DNA of 64,000 nt from Pseudorhodobacter ferrugineus DSM 5888 (GCF_000420745.1 NZ_ATVN01000010.1:79009-143008), one strand, 5' to 3'. Counted from the first letter of the stretch, positions 7,789 to 19,386 are shown. The notes: generated by a model from the letters alone, not told the origin. A program made the numbers and translations.

Positions 7789-8673
7789 TCACACCACAAA
7801 CCGCGCGGGGTCCAGCCGTATAATCAGGTTCGGGTCGGGGCAGATCTGTGACCAAACATTCCACAGCCCTGCATGACCCACGCCAAAGAAATTGCCGCCG
7901 GTTTGTTCCAGCATCGAAGTCATGATCTGAAAATGAAGATGCGGCGCCCAACCGCCGTTTTCGTGCCAATCCCCCAGATGCGCAATCAGTTGGCCTGCAT
8001 CAACGCTGTCACCCACCTGCAAAAGCTGGGGCAAGCTGCCACCCAAATGGCCAAGCAAAGTGTAAAACGGCACCGGCCCCGCATGTTCCAAAATCAACGT
8101 ATTGCCGTAATCCAGCGGGTCAGCGTTATAGGTCACATGCCGCACCTTGGCCGCAAAAGGCGCATAAACGGGCGTGCCTGCGGGGGCGAATACATCTATC
8201 CCCAGATGCACCGTGCGGCGTTCATGGCTGGCGCGATCGGCGAATTGGTCAGTCGCGTAAACTGTGCGGTTTTCGCCATAAAGTCCCATGCCATACGGCA
8301 CCGCTTGCGACGCAAACCACGCATCAAAGGCGCGGTCCGAAAACGCGGGCATACCCGCGCGCTGGCCTGCGGTTGGCAAGGCGATGCTGGGACCTGCGCC
8401 GATTTCCGGCAAAAACAGCGGGGCAGGGGTGGCGGCATGCAGATGCGTCAGAATATCGCCCGCCCCCGCAACCGCCTCTTGCCCTGCGCCGACCCGCAAG
8501 ATCGCCCGCAGCAAACCTTGATCAACCGAAGCCAGTCGCGCCGCCACGTCCGCATCACAGGCTGCAAGCAAGGCAGGCAGGTCCAGCGGCCCCTTGCCTG
8601 CGGCAAGATACAGCGCGGCATAGAGGTCTGGTTGGTCCGTCAGGGTTGCAGCGATAGCGGGGTAGTCGGTCAT
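7789..8673 (-). CDS. M23-family (LytM-like) metallopeptidase domain protein without signal peptide
   Basis: 294 aa. The C-terminal half contains the LytM/M23 fold: RRTVHLGIDVFAP (the H-x(3)-D zinc ligand pair, about residues 181-193), the GNTLILEH strand, and HLHFQI (about 244-249) with the HxH pair. The N-terminal 130 residues are helical and unassigned. There is no signal peptide, unusual for a peptidoglycan hydrolase, so a cytoplasmic role or another export route must be considered. Its start lies 3 bases after the stop of the M15-like gene, so the two form an operon. Confidence 0.8.
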   Translation of the reverse strand: MTDYPAIAATLTDQPDLYAALYLAAGKGPLDLPALLAACDADVAARLASVDQGLLRAILRVGAGQEAVAGAGDILTHLHAATPAPLFLPEIGAGPSIALPTAGQRAGMPAFSDRAFDAWFASQAVPYGMGLYGENRTVYATDQFADRASHERRTVHLGIDVFAPAGTPVYAPFAAKVRHVTYNADPLDYGNTLILEHAGPVPFYTLLGHLGGSLPQLLQVGDSVDAGQLIAHLGDWHENGGWAPHLHFQIMTSMLEQTGGNFFGVGHAGLWNVWSQICPDPNLIIRLDPARFVV

Positions 8674-8676
8674 GGT

Positions 8677-9345
8677 TCAGTCCTTTGAAGCGGCCCATTT
8701 GGCGGGAATTGCAGGATAGGCGATGCCCCGAAAGGCCGGAAAATCGGCATAGCGGGCACTGCGCTTGGCCAAATCCTCCTCTGGTTCCGCCCCCGCTGCA
8801 AGCAGTTTACCGCGCGGGGCAACATAGGATGAAATCACCCGCGCAGGCGCTTCGCGCCATGTCAGGTTAAACGCAGCATTGGTGGGGAAAAACCACATCT
8901 CGTGATACGGTAAATGGTCATGCACCCAGTAGGCCAGATCGCGCCAATCACGCCCCGCATTATACTGATCCGCAAACCACGGCACCACGATAGAAACACA
9001 CGCCCCCATTCGCCCCGCACCATCACGCATATCCCAAATATGGCCTGCATAATTGGCCGCGTTGCGTGCGCATTTCAGGTCATGGTCATTGCCGAACTTA
9101 TTGACCGCAGGGCTGCGATACGCCGACCGCACCGCCACAGGGCCAAAGGTTTCGACCAACGGGTCCAGCAGCGCGGTACAAAACGCCCGCCCCGACGCCA
9201 AAAACAAATCCACGTCAACGGGCAGGTTCGGAATCGCGTGAAAGCTGCCGATTTCGGAATAGAAAAAGTCACGTGCGAAGAAATGCCGCGACAACCGCGT
9301 CTTTCCCAGCCGTTCCAGCAAATCCAACGATGTCACAGCCCGCAT
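8677..9345 (-). CDS. M15-like (D-Ala-D-Ala carboxypeptidase fold) protein, unknown role
   Basis: 222 aa. [20 protein letters not shown] (about residues 58-77) is the conserved entry strand and Arg region of M15/peptidase-like folds; GHIWDMRD and [13 protein letters not shown] could supply metal ligands, but the canonical SxHxxGxAxD motif is not intact, so catalysis is doubtful. No signal peptide. Start at 9345 (MRAVTSLD) is chosen for GAAAGGGG just upstream; a TTG at 9366 is the alternative. It is the first gene of a pair with the M23-like gene. Confidence 0.6.
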   Translation of the reverse strand: MRAVTSLDLLERLGKTRLSRHFFARDFFYSEIGSFHAIPNLPVDVDLFLASGRAFCTALLDPLVETFGPVAVRSAYRSPAVNKFGNDHDLKCARNAANYAGHIWDMRDGAGRMGACVSIVVPWFADQYNAGRDWRDLAYWVHDHLPYHEMWFFPTNAAFNLTWREAPARVISSYVAPRGKLLAAGAEPEEDLAKRSARYADFPAFRGIAYPAIPAKWAASKD

Positions 9346-9462
9346 AGCGCCCCTTTCTGCCCGCAAACCCTAAGTGCTGGCCCCCGACCTTGCAATCACG
9401 TCTTGCCCCTTGGGCACGGCCGCTTTATCTCTTTGCCCAAGCGTTTTGCCAAAGGATCAGCC

Positions 9463-11196
9463 ATGACCAACAGTCGTTTTGATAAATCCAAACTTCCTTC
9501 GCGCCATGTCACCGAGGGGCCATCGCGCGCGCCGCATCGGTCGTACTTCTATTCGATGGGCATTTCCGAGGAAGAGATTCACCAGCCATGGGTTGGCGTG
9601 GCGACCTGCTGGAACGAAGCGGCACCTTGCAACATCTCGCTGAACCGTCAGGCGCAGGCTGTTAAAGGCGGCGTGAAAAAGGGCGGCGGCACCCCGCGCG
9701 AATTTACCACCATCACCGTGACCGATGGTATTGCGATGGGCCACGAAGGCATGCGCTCGTCTCTTGCCAGCCGTGATGCGATTGCCGACACCGTGGAACT
9801 GACCATGCGCGGCCATTGCTATGACGCGATTGTGGGCCTTGCAGGTTGCGACAAATCCCTGCCCGGTATGATGATGGCGATGGTTCGGTTGAACACGCCG
9901 TCCGTGTTTATCTATGGCGGGTCGATCCTACCGGGCCGGTTGAACGGCAAAGATGTAACCGTGCAAGACGTGTTCGAGGCCGTGGGCCAGCACCAAGCCG
10001 GCAACATGTCGGACGCAGAGCTGGAAATTCTGGAACGTATCGCTTGCCCATCGGCAGGGGCCTGCGGTGGCCAGTTCACCGCCAACACAATGGCCTGTGT
10101 GTCTGAAGCAATCGGTTTGGCGCTGATGAACTCCTCTGGTGCGCCAGCACCATATGAGAGCCGCGACATGTATGGTGAGGCTTCGGGCGTCGCCGTGATG
10201 AACCTGATTGAAAAGAACATCCGTGCCCGCGATATCGTGACGCTGAAATCCTTGCAAAACGCCGCGCGGATTGTGGCCTGTACAGGTGGTTCCACCAACG
10301 CCGCCCTGCACCTGCCCGCCATCGCGCATGAGGCTGGGATCAAGTTCGACCTGTTCGACGTGGCCGAAATTTTCCGCGACACGCCGTATTTTGTTGACCT
10401 GAAGCCAGGTGGCCAGTTTGTGTCCAAAGATCTGTACGAGGCCGGTGGCGTGCCTGTCGTGATGAAGGAACTGCGCAAAGCGGGCCTGATGCACGAAGAT
10501 TGCATGACCGCCTCGGGCCGTTCCATGGGCGAAGAGTTGGACCGTATTCAGGGCGAGGCTGATGGCCGCGTGATCCACGCTGTTGCGACCCCGATCACCA
10601 AAACTGGCGGCGTTGTGGGCCTAAGTGGCAACCTTGCCCCCGAAGGCGCGATTGTCAAAGTGGCGGGGATGAGCGTGGCCGAGCAGGTCTTTACCGGCCC
10701 CGCCCGCGTGTTTGAATGCGAAGAAGACGCGTTCGAGGCGGTCAAGGCCCGTGGCTATAAAGAAGGCGAAGTGATCGTCATCCGCAACGAAGGCCCCGCA
10801 GGCGGCCCGGGTATGCGCGAAATGCTGTCGACCACGGCGGCGCTGTCTGGCCAAGGCATGGGCAAGAAAGTCGCACTGATCACCGATGGCCGTTTTTCGG
10901 GTGCGACCCGTGGGTTCTGCGTGGGGCATGTGGGCCCAGAGGCGGCGCATGGCGGCCCGATTGCTTTGCTGCAAAACGGTGACATGATTACACTGAACGC
11001 GATCACGGGCGAACTCTCGGTTGCACTGACCGACGCAGAGCTTGCGACCCGCAAAGCCAATTGGAAAGGCCCGCGCCAAACCGAATATGACAGCGGTGCG
11101 CTTTGGAAATATGCGCAGCTTGTGGGCGGCGCACGGCTTGGCGCGGTCACCCACCCCGGCGCACAGGCCGAACGCCATGTCTACATGGATCAGTAA
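9463..11196 (+). CDS. ilvD: Dihydroxy-acid dehydratase
   Basis: 577 aa, the usual length of the [2Fe-2S] branch of the IlvD/EDD family. It dehydrates 2,3-dihydroxy-isovalerate and -methylvalerate in valine/isoleucine synthesis. Likely cluster cysteines are in [11 protein letters not shown] (49 or 56), GLAGCDKS (129) and [15 protein letters not shown] (201). The frame is open upstream, but the start at 9463 fits the family N-terminus and has AAAGGA 6 bases before it. A lipoprotein gene begins inside its last codons. Confidence 0.95.
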   Translation: MTNSRFDKSKLPSRHVTEGPSRAPHRSYFYSMGISEEEIHQPWVGVATCWNEAAPCNISLNRQAQAVKGGVKKGGGTPREFTTITVTDGIAMGHEGMRSSLASRDAIADTVELTMRGHCYDAIVGLAGCDKSLPGMMMAMVRLNTPSVFIYGGSILPGRLNGKDVTVQDVFEAVGQHQAGNMSDAELEILERIACPSAGACGGQFTANTMACVSEAIGLALMNSSGAPAPYESRDMYGEASGVAVMNLIEKNIRARDIVTLKSLQNAARIVACTGGSTNAALHLPAIAHEAGIKFDLFDVAEIFRDTPYFVDLKPGGQFVSKDLYEAGGVPVVMKELRKAGLMHEDCMTASGRSMGEELDRIQGEADGRVIHAVATPITKTGGVVGLSGNLAPEGAIVKVAGMSVAEQVFTGPARVFECEEDAFEAVKARGYKEGEVIVIRNEGPAGGPGMREMLSTTAALSGQGMGKKVALITDGRFSGATRGFCVGHVGPEAAHGGPIALLQNGDMITLNAITGELSVALTDAELATRKANWKGPRQTEYDSGALWKYAQLVGGARLGAVTHPGAQAERHVYMDQ

Positions 11197-11788
11197 AGCT
11201 CTGATATTTCCTGTCGTCGTCTCTGTGTTGGCATCGGGCTGCGTTTTGCCCGATGCCACCGCAGGGGTGTCACAGTCCAGCAACGGCGCGCAAAGCGATT
11301 TGCGCGAAACCCTGCGGGTAGGAGGGTTAAAGCTGGCGGGGCCGGCAGGGTTTTGCCCGCTACAGGCCACACAGCAACGTCTGGCTGGCGCAGAATTTGT
11401 TGCCTTGGCGCCGTGCAGCGGTGACGCCGGCGCTATTTTGGCGGCAACCGTCGGGGGCGAAAACAGCGCGGCAGGTCTAACGATCAAAAGCGAAATTCTG
11501 GGACCCTATTTCAGAACCGAAGAGGGCCTGATCGCGCTGCGTGGGGCAGGGCGCAAGGATGATATAAGCGTGCATGATGTTGCCGATTACAAAGGCGCAG
11601 TGATCTTGCAGCTGACCCGCATTGCAGAAGGGAAAGCGATCGAGTCGTGGCGGGCGCTGATGCAGATGGATGGGCAGTTGGTGACGCTGACAGTGCGTCC
11701 GCGCCAAGGACAGACTGTCCCCGTGCGGGATGGAAAGCGCCTGATCACGCACTTTGTCGATGCAATTCAGGGGGCGAACAGGGCGTGA
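11177..11788 (+). CDS. Putative lipoprotein, 203 aa, unknown function
   Basis: The ATG at 11177 lies inside the last seven codons of ilvD in another frame. It gives [22 protein letters not shown], a short lipoprotein signal with the lipobox cysteine at residue 22. The frame continues upstream within ilvD, but the signal sequence makes 11177 the sensible start. The rest is a mixed alpha/beta domain ending in [21 protein letters not shown]. Overlap suggests coupled translation with ilvD. No family is recognised. Confidence 0.7.
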   Translation: MSTWISKALIFPVVVSVLASGCVLPDATAGVSQSSNGAQSDLRETLRVGGLKLAGPAGFCPLQATQQRLAGAEFVALAPCSGDAGAILAATVGGENSAAGLTIKSEILGPYFRTEEGLIALRGAGRKDDISVHDVADYKGAVILQLTRIAEGKAIESWRALMQMDGQLVTLTVRPRQGQTVPVRDGKRLITHFVDAIQGANRA

Positions 11789-11946
11789 CCCTTTTCCAGC
11801 GTAACAGTTAATTTTTTTTCCGTTGCTGCAGGAGAGGGTGGAGTCTTAACGCTTTTGCGTAAATAAGAGAATCGTTTCCATATGGTCAACAATCGACTCG
11901 GAACTTAGGCGCCACGGGCGGGTGCGGGGCAAGATACGGGCAGGGC

Positions 11947-12720
11947 ATGGCAAAACAACGCGACCATCTGATTGACAAGTTGATGCACCGCAGTGTTCTG
12001 CGGCGCTGGCGCAGGCTTGCCGATTTTGCAGGCGGGCTCGATCTTGACAGCTTGCGGCGCTACCGCGGGCAGGCGCTGGCCTTGCGGCGCAACCTGGACC
12101 GTGTGATCCATTTGGCTGAACATCAATTGGCGCTGCCTGTGATCGGATCGAACGCGATCCGCAAACAGCCTGGCACCGATTGGGCATGGCGGCCGATGAT
12201 GTGGAAAGGCCCTATTCCGGTGCCGGGGTTTTCGTCGGTTTTGAACAAAGCGATGATCTGTGACGGGACGACCGTGTTTCATGATTGCCGTCGCAGCGAA
12301 TTGACCGTTCGTCAGGTTCGCAACACCCGCGAATCCGATTTGGCGCCTTTTGGCGTGCGCATGGACGTGTTTCGCTTTGACGGGTCGTTCCTGTCCTTGG
12401 TGCTGGAATTGCCACCCGAGGCAGTTGAAGATTTGAAACTGAGCCACCTGATCCGTCTGGACGCCATTGTAGAGATGGAAAAACCGCTGGAGATTTTTGC
12501 GCGGCTGAACATCAAGCACGGCCCCAACGTCGAGCAAGTGGTGCGTGAAATGCCCTTGAACGAGGAAGAGGTGAAGGTGGAATTTGACCTTGCCTATACC
12601 AAGCTGAATGAAAAGCGGGTTGAACGGATTTGGGTTGATCTGATCTTTGAAGGGCCGGAAATGAACCAGATCACCCTGCGAGATGTGACCTTTTCTCGCA
12701 GACCAAGGGCGGAACTGTGA
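11947..12720 (+). CDS. Conserved hypothetical protein, possibly DUF6478 family
   Basis: 257 aa, cytoplasmic-looking, beginning with a basic helical stretch (DKLMHRSVLRRWRRLADFAGG). The centre contains WRPMMWKGPIPVPGF and later strand-rich sequence ending in DVTFSRRPRAEL. This resembles a family restricted to Rhodobacterales that I recall as DUF6478; the match is from memory of its wording. It is followed after 24 bases by another unknown, probably the same transcript. The 158-bp gap before it holds no other feature seen. Confidence 0.65.
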   Translation: MAKQRDHLIDKLMHRSVLRRWRRLADFAGGLDLDSLRRYRGQALALRRNLDRVIHLAEHQLALPVIGSNAIRKQPGTDWAWRPMMWKGPIPVPGFSSVLNKAMICDGTTVFHDCRRSELTVRQVRNTRESDLAPFGVRMDVFRFDGSFLSLVLELPPEAVEDLKLSHLIRLDAIVEMEKPLEIFARLNIKHGPNVEQVVREMPLNEEEVKVEFDLAYTKLNEKRVERIWVDLIFEGPEMNQITLRDVTFSRRPRAEL

Positions 12721-12744
12721 TGCAAACAAGGATGGGGCGACACT

Positions 12745-13119
12745 ATGGCTGAAGCCAAGCTGGTCAAAACGCGGCTGCGGTCGGGTGTTTGGGAAGGTGT
12801 GTTGAGCGGAGCGTCGGGCCAACCGCTGCTAGAGGTGATGCACCTTGAAGCGCAGGTGCCGGGCACCAGCGTCACAGAAATCCCCGATCGCCCCGGAGAT
12901 TGGGCCGTGCGGGTTCCGATTCCGGTTGAGGCGCTGTCAGAAGGGGTGCAGACCTTTTTGATCCGCGACGCAGTGTCAGGCGACAAGCTGGGGCATTTCA
13001 CCATAATTACCGGCGTGGCGATGGAAGACGATATCCGTGGCGAGTTGGACCTGCTGCGCGCCGAGTTGGACATGCTGAAACGCGCCTTCCGGCGGCACTG
13101 TCTGGAAACGATGGGCTAA
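12745..13119 (+). CDS. Conserved hypothetical protein, 124 aa
   Basis: Predicted beta-rich N-terminal 85 residues (RLRSGVWEGVLSG, DWAVRVPIPVEAL) followed by a charged heptad-like helix (DIRGELDLLRAELDMLKRAFRRH, residues about 95-117) likely to be a short coiled coil. No signal peptide. It sits 24 bases after the previous unknown gene, probably the same operon. No function can be assigned. Confidence 0.6.
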   Translation: MAEAKLVKTRLRSGVWEGVLSGASGQPLLEVMHLEAQVPGTSVTEIPDRPGDWAVRVPIPVEALSEGVQTFLIRDAVSGDKLGHFTIITGVAMEDDIRGELDLLRAELDMLKRAFRRHCLETMG

Positions 13120-13133
13120 CGGGAAACGGTGGC

Positions 13134-13163
13134 GGGGGCGCTGCCCCCCTGGCCTTAAGGCCA
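13134..13163. other. GC hairpin plus 14-bp palindrome after the hypothetical operon
   Basis: GGGGGC (13134-13139) pairs with GCCCCC (13143-13148) around GCT, and a perfect palindrome TGGCCTTAAGGCCA follows at 13150-13163. It probably ends the upstream operon, although no U-tract follows. The A/T motif repeat lies 86 bases further on. Confidence 0.5.
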
Positions 13164-13248
13164 TTCCCCCCGGCGGCGGTCATGCGGGATCTACAGCACG
13201 GGTTTTCCATTAAGCCTTGACCGGCTTTCTTTGCACCATTTTTTGTTT

Positions 13249-13272
13249 GAGTATTTTTGCAAAGATGAAATC
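13249..13272 (+). repeat. A/T motif repeat, plus-strand copy
   Basis: GAGTATTTTTGCAAAGATG followed by AAATC; the first 23 bases are identical to the copy at 26216. Located 90 bases upstream of fadH. Confidence 0.6.
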
Positions 13273-13307
13273 GTTGGAGCTGCGGGGTGACGCCGCGTTG
13301 GGGGTGA

Positions 13308-15377
<2,070 letters not shown>

Positions 15378-15390
15378 AGCATAAAGAATT

Positions 15391-15430
15391 GCAGGCCTTG
15401 CAGCGGCGGAGACTATGCTGCAAAGCCTGC
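15391..15430. terminator. Long stem-loop between convergent fadH and the EF-hand gene
   Basis: GCAGGCCTTGCAGC (15391-15404) pairs with GCTGCAAAGCCTGC (15417-15430) with one mismatch around a 12-nt loop. It lies 13 bases after the fadH stop. There is no U-tract on either side, so a terminator function is inferred from position. Confidence 0.5.
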
Positions 15431-15463
15431 GCCAGGGTGGGGAGTGCCCCGGCCAAGGGTGCC

Positions 15464-15700
15464 TTACTGCATCAGCAGATTGGCCCCCATCGCGACCTCG
15501 TATTCCGCCGCATCAATCTGACCGTCGGCCGAGGTATCCATCGCGGCAAAGGTTTCTTCGCTCAGGTTTGGGTAGGTGGCTTTCAGCTCTTCCATCGACC
15601 ATGTGCCGTTGCCATCCGCATCAACGGGGGCGTCTTGGGCCAAGGCGGGAACAGTCGTCAGGCCAGCGATCAGGCCAAGGGCAATCATAAAACGGTTCAT
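15464..15700 (-). CDS. Small secreted EF-hand protein
   Basis: 78 aa with a Sec signal peptide (MNRFMIALGLIAGLTTVPALA, cleavage after residue 21). Two EF-hand-type loops follow: DADGNGTWSMEE (about 27-38) and DTSADGQIDAAE (about 55-66), both with Asp at positions 1 and 3 or 5 and Glu at 12, so calcium binding is likely. Such small periplasmic EF-hand proteins are common in marine alphaproteobacteria with unknown roles. The gene is convergent with fadH. Confidence 0.85.
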   Translation of the reverse strand: MNRFMIALGLIAGLTTVPALAQDAPVDADGNGTWSMEELKATYPNLSEETFAAMDTSADGQIDAAEYEVAMGANLLMQ

Positions 15701-16051
15701 ATCGTTTCCTTTTCAGGGTTGTCCGCGGGGGCACCATGCCGCCGCTTGCCAGCAGACCTAGGCCGCCTCGAAATTGTTTTCCATAACCTACACGCATAGG
15801 CGGAAACCCCCGACATATCGGCGCCTGTTTGGATGAAATAGAGGAACATTTTTCCGCCAACCGCTGACGGATGCTCCTTTTCCCGCCCGCCGCAATCACC
15901 GGATCCGCGCCCTTTTGCCGATGCCCCGTTGTTTCCATGCCATTAACGATCCTTGCAAATACCTCGGACTGGCCGCGCCAGCGCCCCGATCTTGCCTGAT
16001 TTGGGGAACAGTAAGGGGGCATAGACCTGCACTTACCGCATGGGGAAAACA
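15701..16051. other. 351-bp divergent intergenic region, EF-hand gene / LysR gene
   Basis: No coding frame with a ribosome site and no structured element was seen. It must hold the promoters of both the EF-hand gene (minus) and the lysR gene (plus). No clear T-N11-A dyad could be singled out as the LysR site. Confidence 0.4.
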
Positions 16052-16957
16052 ATGGATCGACTAACCGAAATGGAAGCTTTCGCCACTGTGGTGGATCAAG
16101 GGGGCTTTACCGATGCAGCCAAAAAGATGGGGATTTCCAAATCCGCTGTCTCCAAGCATGTCTCGGCACTTGAGGCCCGTTTGGGCGCACGCCTTTTGAA
16201 CCGCACCACACGCCGCGTCAGCCCGACGGAAATAGGCCTTGCCTATTACGACCGTGCCCGCCGCGTTCTGAATGATGCGGGTGAAGCGGATGCGCTTGTC
16301 ACCTCCATGCAATCCGCGCCGTCAGGCCTGTTGCGGATTTCGGTGGCGACGGATTTCGGGGTCAACCTGCTCTCGCCAATTCTGGGCGACTTCCTGTTGG
16401 AATATCCCGATATCACCGTCAATATGGTGCTGAACAACCGCTATGTTGAACTGATTTCCGAAGGCTTTGATATGGCTGTCCGTATCGGTGACCTAGAGGA
16501 TAGCAGCCTGCGCGCCCGCAAATTGACCGAAACATCCAAACGGATGATCGCGTCGCCCAGCTATTTCCAAAAGTTCGGACGCCCGATGAAGATCGACGAT
16601 CTGAATGATCATAAACTGCTGCATTATTCCAACCAAGCCAATGGCAACGTGTGGAAAATTCCGGCCCCGTCGGGTGAAAAACGCCAAGTGCGCACCGCAG
16701 GTTGGCTGACCGTGAATGACGGGCAGTCCCTGCTGAACGCCGCGATTTCGGGCCTTGGTATCGCTTATCTACCTTCGTTCCTCTACGCCGATGCGTTGAA
16801 AAACGGGCAAGTGGAGGAGGCGATCCCAGGCCTTCCCGTTGAGACCCTTGGCGTCTATGCCGTGTATCCACCAGGCCGGTTTACACAGCCCAAAGTGCGC
16901 GCCTTTATCGACTTTCTGGCGCGGCGTTATGCCGAAAAAGGGCCGGATATCTGGTAA
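16052..16957 (+). CDS. LysR-family transcriptional regulator
   Basis: 301 aa. N-terminal winged helix (residues 1-60: FTDAAKKMGISKSAVSKHVSALEARLGARLLNRTTRRV), then a periplasmic-binding-like effector domain (about 88-295). This wording is typical of the CrgA/AaeR-like subgroup. The start at 16052 (MDRLTEM) is used because GGGGAA lies 6 bases before it; ATG 16040 lacks one. Neighbours give no clear target; convergent with the OmpA-like gene. Confidence 0.9.
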   Translation: MDRLTEMEAFATVVDQGGFTDAAKKMGISKSAVSKHVSALEARLGARLLNRTTRRVSPTEIGLAYYDRARRVLNDAGEADALVTSMQSAPSGLLRISVATDFGVNLLSPILGDFLLEYPDITVNMVLNNRYVELISEGFDMAVRIGDLEDSSLRARKLTETSKRMIASPSYFQKFGRPMKIDDLNDHKLLHYSNQANGNVWKIPAPSGEKRQVRTAGWLTVNDGQSLLNAAISGLGIAYLPSFLYADALKNGQVEEAIPGLPVETLGVYAVYPPGRFTQPKVRAFIDFLARRYAEKGPDIW

Positions 16958-16980
16958 TCCCTCCGAAAAGTCCCCCAAGA

Positions 16981-17949
16981 CTACTGGGTCGAGGTCAAAA
17001 TGGCCTCGACCCTTCGGTTTTTCTGCCGCCCCTCTTCGGTCAAATTCGACGCAATCGGGGACAGATAACCCACGCCTTGCGCCTCAATCTGTGCCGTTGG
17101 CACGCCATAAGCGTCAATCAACCGCGCCCGAACAGATGCGGCCCGCCGTTTGGAAATCACGATATTGCCTTCCAGCCCCCCCGACGCATCGGTATGGCCC
17201 ACCAGCGCCACGGTTTTATCGGGGTTTTGCTTCAACCACTCGGCCAAGGCCGCCAGTGACGCATAGCGCCCTTCGGTCAAATCGGCCGCCCCCGTGCCAA
17301 AATCCAACCCCTCCAGCACCACAGCGCCGCCTGTCACCAAACGCCCCATATCGGAATTGATCGCAGCCGCGTTGGGTGCGACAAGCGCCGTGCCCTCAGC
17401 CCCCGCAATCTGTTCAATCCCGCCAGATGCCTTGTTTGTCGCCGCAAACAGCGCAGGCCCCGCATCGGCCACCGCGCGCGTCATCTGCACGAACCCTTTG
17501 CTGGCCGACCGGCTGACCATCAGCCCCACCACTTCGCGCCCAGCACCCACTTTGCGCTCTACTGACAGAAACCGGAAATCCCCAAGGTCTACATGCATTT
17601 GCGGTTCCGGCAGCACATCCACCGCAAAGCGGAAATCAAACCCACCGCACCCCTTTGTCTCGCAGTCAAACACCACCTCGAAACCCATCGCCAGCAGCTG
17701 CGCGCGCAAGGGTTGCATCAAATCCAGACTGCTTAGCCCCGGTGCATCGACCTGCCACGCACTGCGTTCGACCATGCCGTCAATCACCGTCACCGAAAGC
17801 GCGCCATTGGCCCAAGCGGCATTGGGCAAGGCATAACTGCCCCGCGCCATCGCAGGGCTGGCCGTGGGTGTGGCGGGGCCGGGAAACTCCAGCGTCAGGG
17901 CGTTTACGGTCGTGCCGAAACACCAGCACGCCAGCACCAAACCAACCAA
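16981..17949 (-). CDS. OmpA-domain protein, exported
   Basis: 322 aa. C-terminal OmpA/MotB-like peptidoglycan-binding domain (about residues 215-320) with VALVGHTDASGG, RRAASVRARLI and the final NRRVEAIL. The N-terminal domain is unassigned and contains a Cys pair (FDCETKGCGG). The only near-canonical start in frame is TTG at 17949, which lacks a good ribosome site. An ATT at 17973, 6 bases after TAGGAG, would give a better signal peptide (IVKNSPSLVGLVLA) and would overlap the upstream GNAT gene by 17 bases. Confidence 0.8.
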   Translation of the reverse strand: MVGLVLACWCFGTTVNALTLEFPGPATPTASPAMARGSYALPNAAWANGALSVTVIDGMVERSAWQVDAPGLSSLDLMQPLRAQLLAMGFEVVFDCETKGCGGFDFRFAVDVLPEPQMHVDLGDFRFLSVERKVGAGREVVGLMVSRSASKGFVQMTRAVADAGPALFAATNKASGGIEQIAGAEGTALVAPNAAAINSDMGRLVTGGAVVLEGLDFGTGAADLTEGRYASLAALAEWLKQNPDKTVALVGHTDASGGLEGNIVISKRRAASVRARLIDAYGVPTAQIEAQGVGYLSPIASNLTEEGRQKNRRVEAILTSTQ

Positions 17950-17956
17950 AGAGGGG

Positions 17957-18667
17957 CTATTTTTTACGATAATGATACGCTCCTACAACTGTCATCCCCA
18001 ACGCCTGATACAAGGCCCGCGCCGCCACATTCGCCTCGGTCACAGCCAGACAAACCGTGTCGGCCCCTTGGGCGCCGGCCCAAACCGCGGCCATCCGCAT
18101 AATGTTTTGCCCCGACCCCTGCCTGCGTTGTGTGGGCGACACCTCTAACCCATGCACCATCGCCGTGCGGCCATGACAGGCCACAAAGGCAACACCCGAT
18201 GCGCGGTCATTCACCCGCCCCAAAATGCTTGTCTTTGGCCCCGTCACACGGTCCATCACCGCCAAGCGCCCCGGCCCAATCCCCGCCTCGTCCCACAATT
18301 GCACCGCGATGCTTAGGGGCGGCCAAGTGGGAAAGGCCGACATAGCCGAAGGTTCGGGCGTGGCCAAATCCGCAACCGCCGCCGCGTAAACCACCACGGG
18401 GTCGTGCCGCGCATACCCGCGCGCGGCCAGCATATCATCCAAGCGCCCATCACTGTGGCGGATCATGAACAAGGGTGATTGCCCCAACGCCGCCATCGCC
18501 GCCTCGGCTTGTGGAATATCCGCGTCTTCAAACGCGCCCTCAACCGTTGCCGCCGAAACCCGTTGCCCGCCACCTGCCCCCGCGCGGATCAGCCACGGCA
18601 CAACATCCGCATAACTGGCGGCGGGCCATGTCTGTTCCAACACCTCGTAAATCAGGTCAGGCGTCAT
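17957..18667 (-). CDS. GNAT-family N-acetyltransferase
   Basis: 236 aa. The C-terminal GNAT core (about 140-233) shows HGLEVSPTQRRQGSGQNIMR, the acetyl-CoA pyrophosphate loop (Q/RxxGxG/A), followed by the helix-strand ANVAARALYQALGM and the final GAYHYRKK. The N-terminal half is a degenerate GNAT-like domain. ATGA overlap with the CinA-like gene upstream indicates translational coupling. The substrate cannot be inferred. Confidence 0.85.
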   Translation of the reverse strand: MTPDLIYEVLEQTWPAASYADVVPWLIRAGAGGGQRVSAATVEGAFEDADIPQAEAAMAALGQSPLFMIRHSDGRLDDMLAARGYARHDPVVVYAAAVADLATPEPSAMSAFPTWPPLSIAVQLWDEAGIGPGRLAVMDRVTGPKTSILGRVNDRASGVAFVACHGRTAMVHGLEVSPTQRRQGSGQNIMRMAAVWAGAQGADTVCLAVTEANVAARALYQALGMTVVGAYHYRKK

Positions 18668-19386
18668 GCGGGAAACATCGCGGCAAGCCGTGTCATCGCC
18701 GCGTCAATCTGGGCGGCATCGGTGCCACGAATAACCAAATTCGTGCCATGCGCCCCATTGCGCGTAAACGGATACGACCCCATCGACAGGTCGGGAAATT
18801 CCGCCGCCAATGCGCCAAACGGTTCGGCCACCTCACCCTCGCCCCGATCTACGCGCAAGGATTGGCTTAACAAAGGCGCGCCGCCAGTCAGCGTTGGCAA
18901 CACACTGGCCACCATCGCCTGAAACACATTCGGCACCCCCGCCATCACATGCACCGACCCAAGCGAAAACCCCGGCGCGGTGGAAATCGGGTTGTCAATC
19001 AACGCCGCCCCATCCGGTATCCGTGCCATCCGTTGCCGCGCCTCGTTGAACGGCATCCCCGACCGTTCGTAATGCGCGGCCAGCAGTGCCATCGCATCGG
19101 CCCGCTGGCTGATCGGCACACCAAAGGCCGCTGCAATTGCCTCGGCGGTAATATCATCATGGGTTGGCCCAATCCCGCCGGATGTGAACACATGGTCATA
19201 GGCTGCGTCCAGCGCGACCACGCTCGCGATAATCGCCGTGCGATCATCCGACACAACCCGCACTTCCATCAACGAAATGCCATGCTTGGTCAGCTCGCCC
19301 GCCAGAAAATGCATATTGCTGTCACGGGTGCGCCCCGACAAAATCTCGTCTCCGATAACCAGCATCGCGGCGGTGGGGTTTGGCAT
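18664..19386 (-). CDS. CinA-like molybdopterin-binding (MoaB/Mog) domain protein
   Basis: 240 aa. The MoaB/Mog fold is marked by VIGDEILSGRTRDSN near the N-terminus and TSGGIGPTHDDIT (about residues 67-79). It matches the stand-alone N-terminal domain of CinA, without the C-terminal nicotinamide-deamidase domain. The domain binds molybdopterin in relatives, but CinA proteins act in nucleotide or cofactor processing. Start at 19386 (MPNPTA) has GGAGG before it; the ATG at 19398 has AAGGA only 2 bases away. First gene of a three-gene minus operon. Confidence 0.85.
   Translation of the reverse strand: MPNPTAAMLVIGDEILSGRTRDSNMHFLAGELTKHGISLMEVRVVSDDRTAIIASVVALDAAYDHVFTSGGIGPTHDDITAEAIAAAFGVPISQRADAMALLAAHYERSGMPFNEARQRMARIPDGAALIDNPISTAPGFSLGSVHVMAGVPNVFQAMVASVLPTLTGGAPLLSQSLRVDRGEGEVAEPFGALAAEFPDLSMGSYPFTRNGAHGTNLVIRGTDAAQIDAAMTRLAAMFPA

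Noticed and set aside
8914..9462. Upstream extension of the ilvD frame by 183 codons
   Set aside because: The extension overlaps the M15-like gene on the other strand, is rich in His/Arg/Pro as usual for an antisense frame, and the family N-terminus and ribosome site are at 9463.
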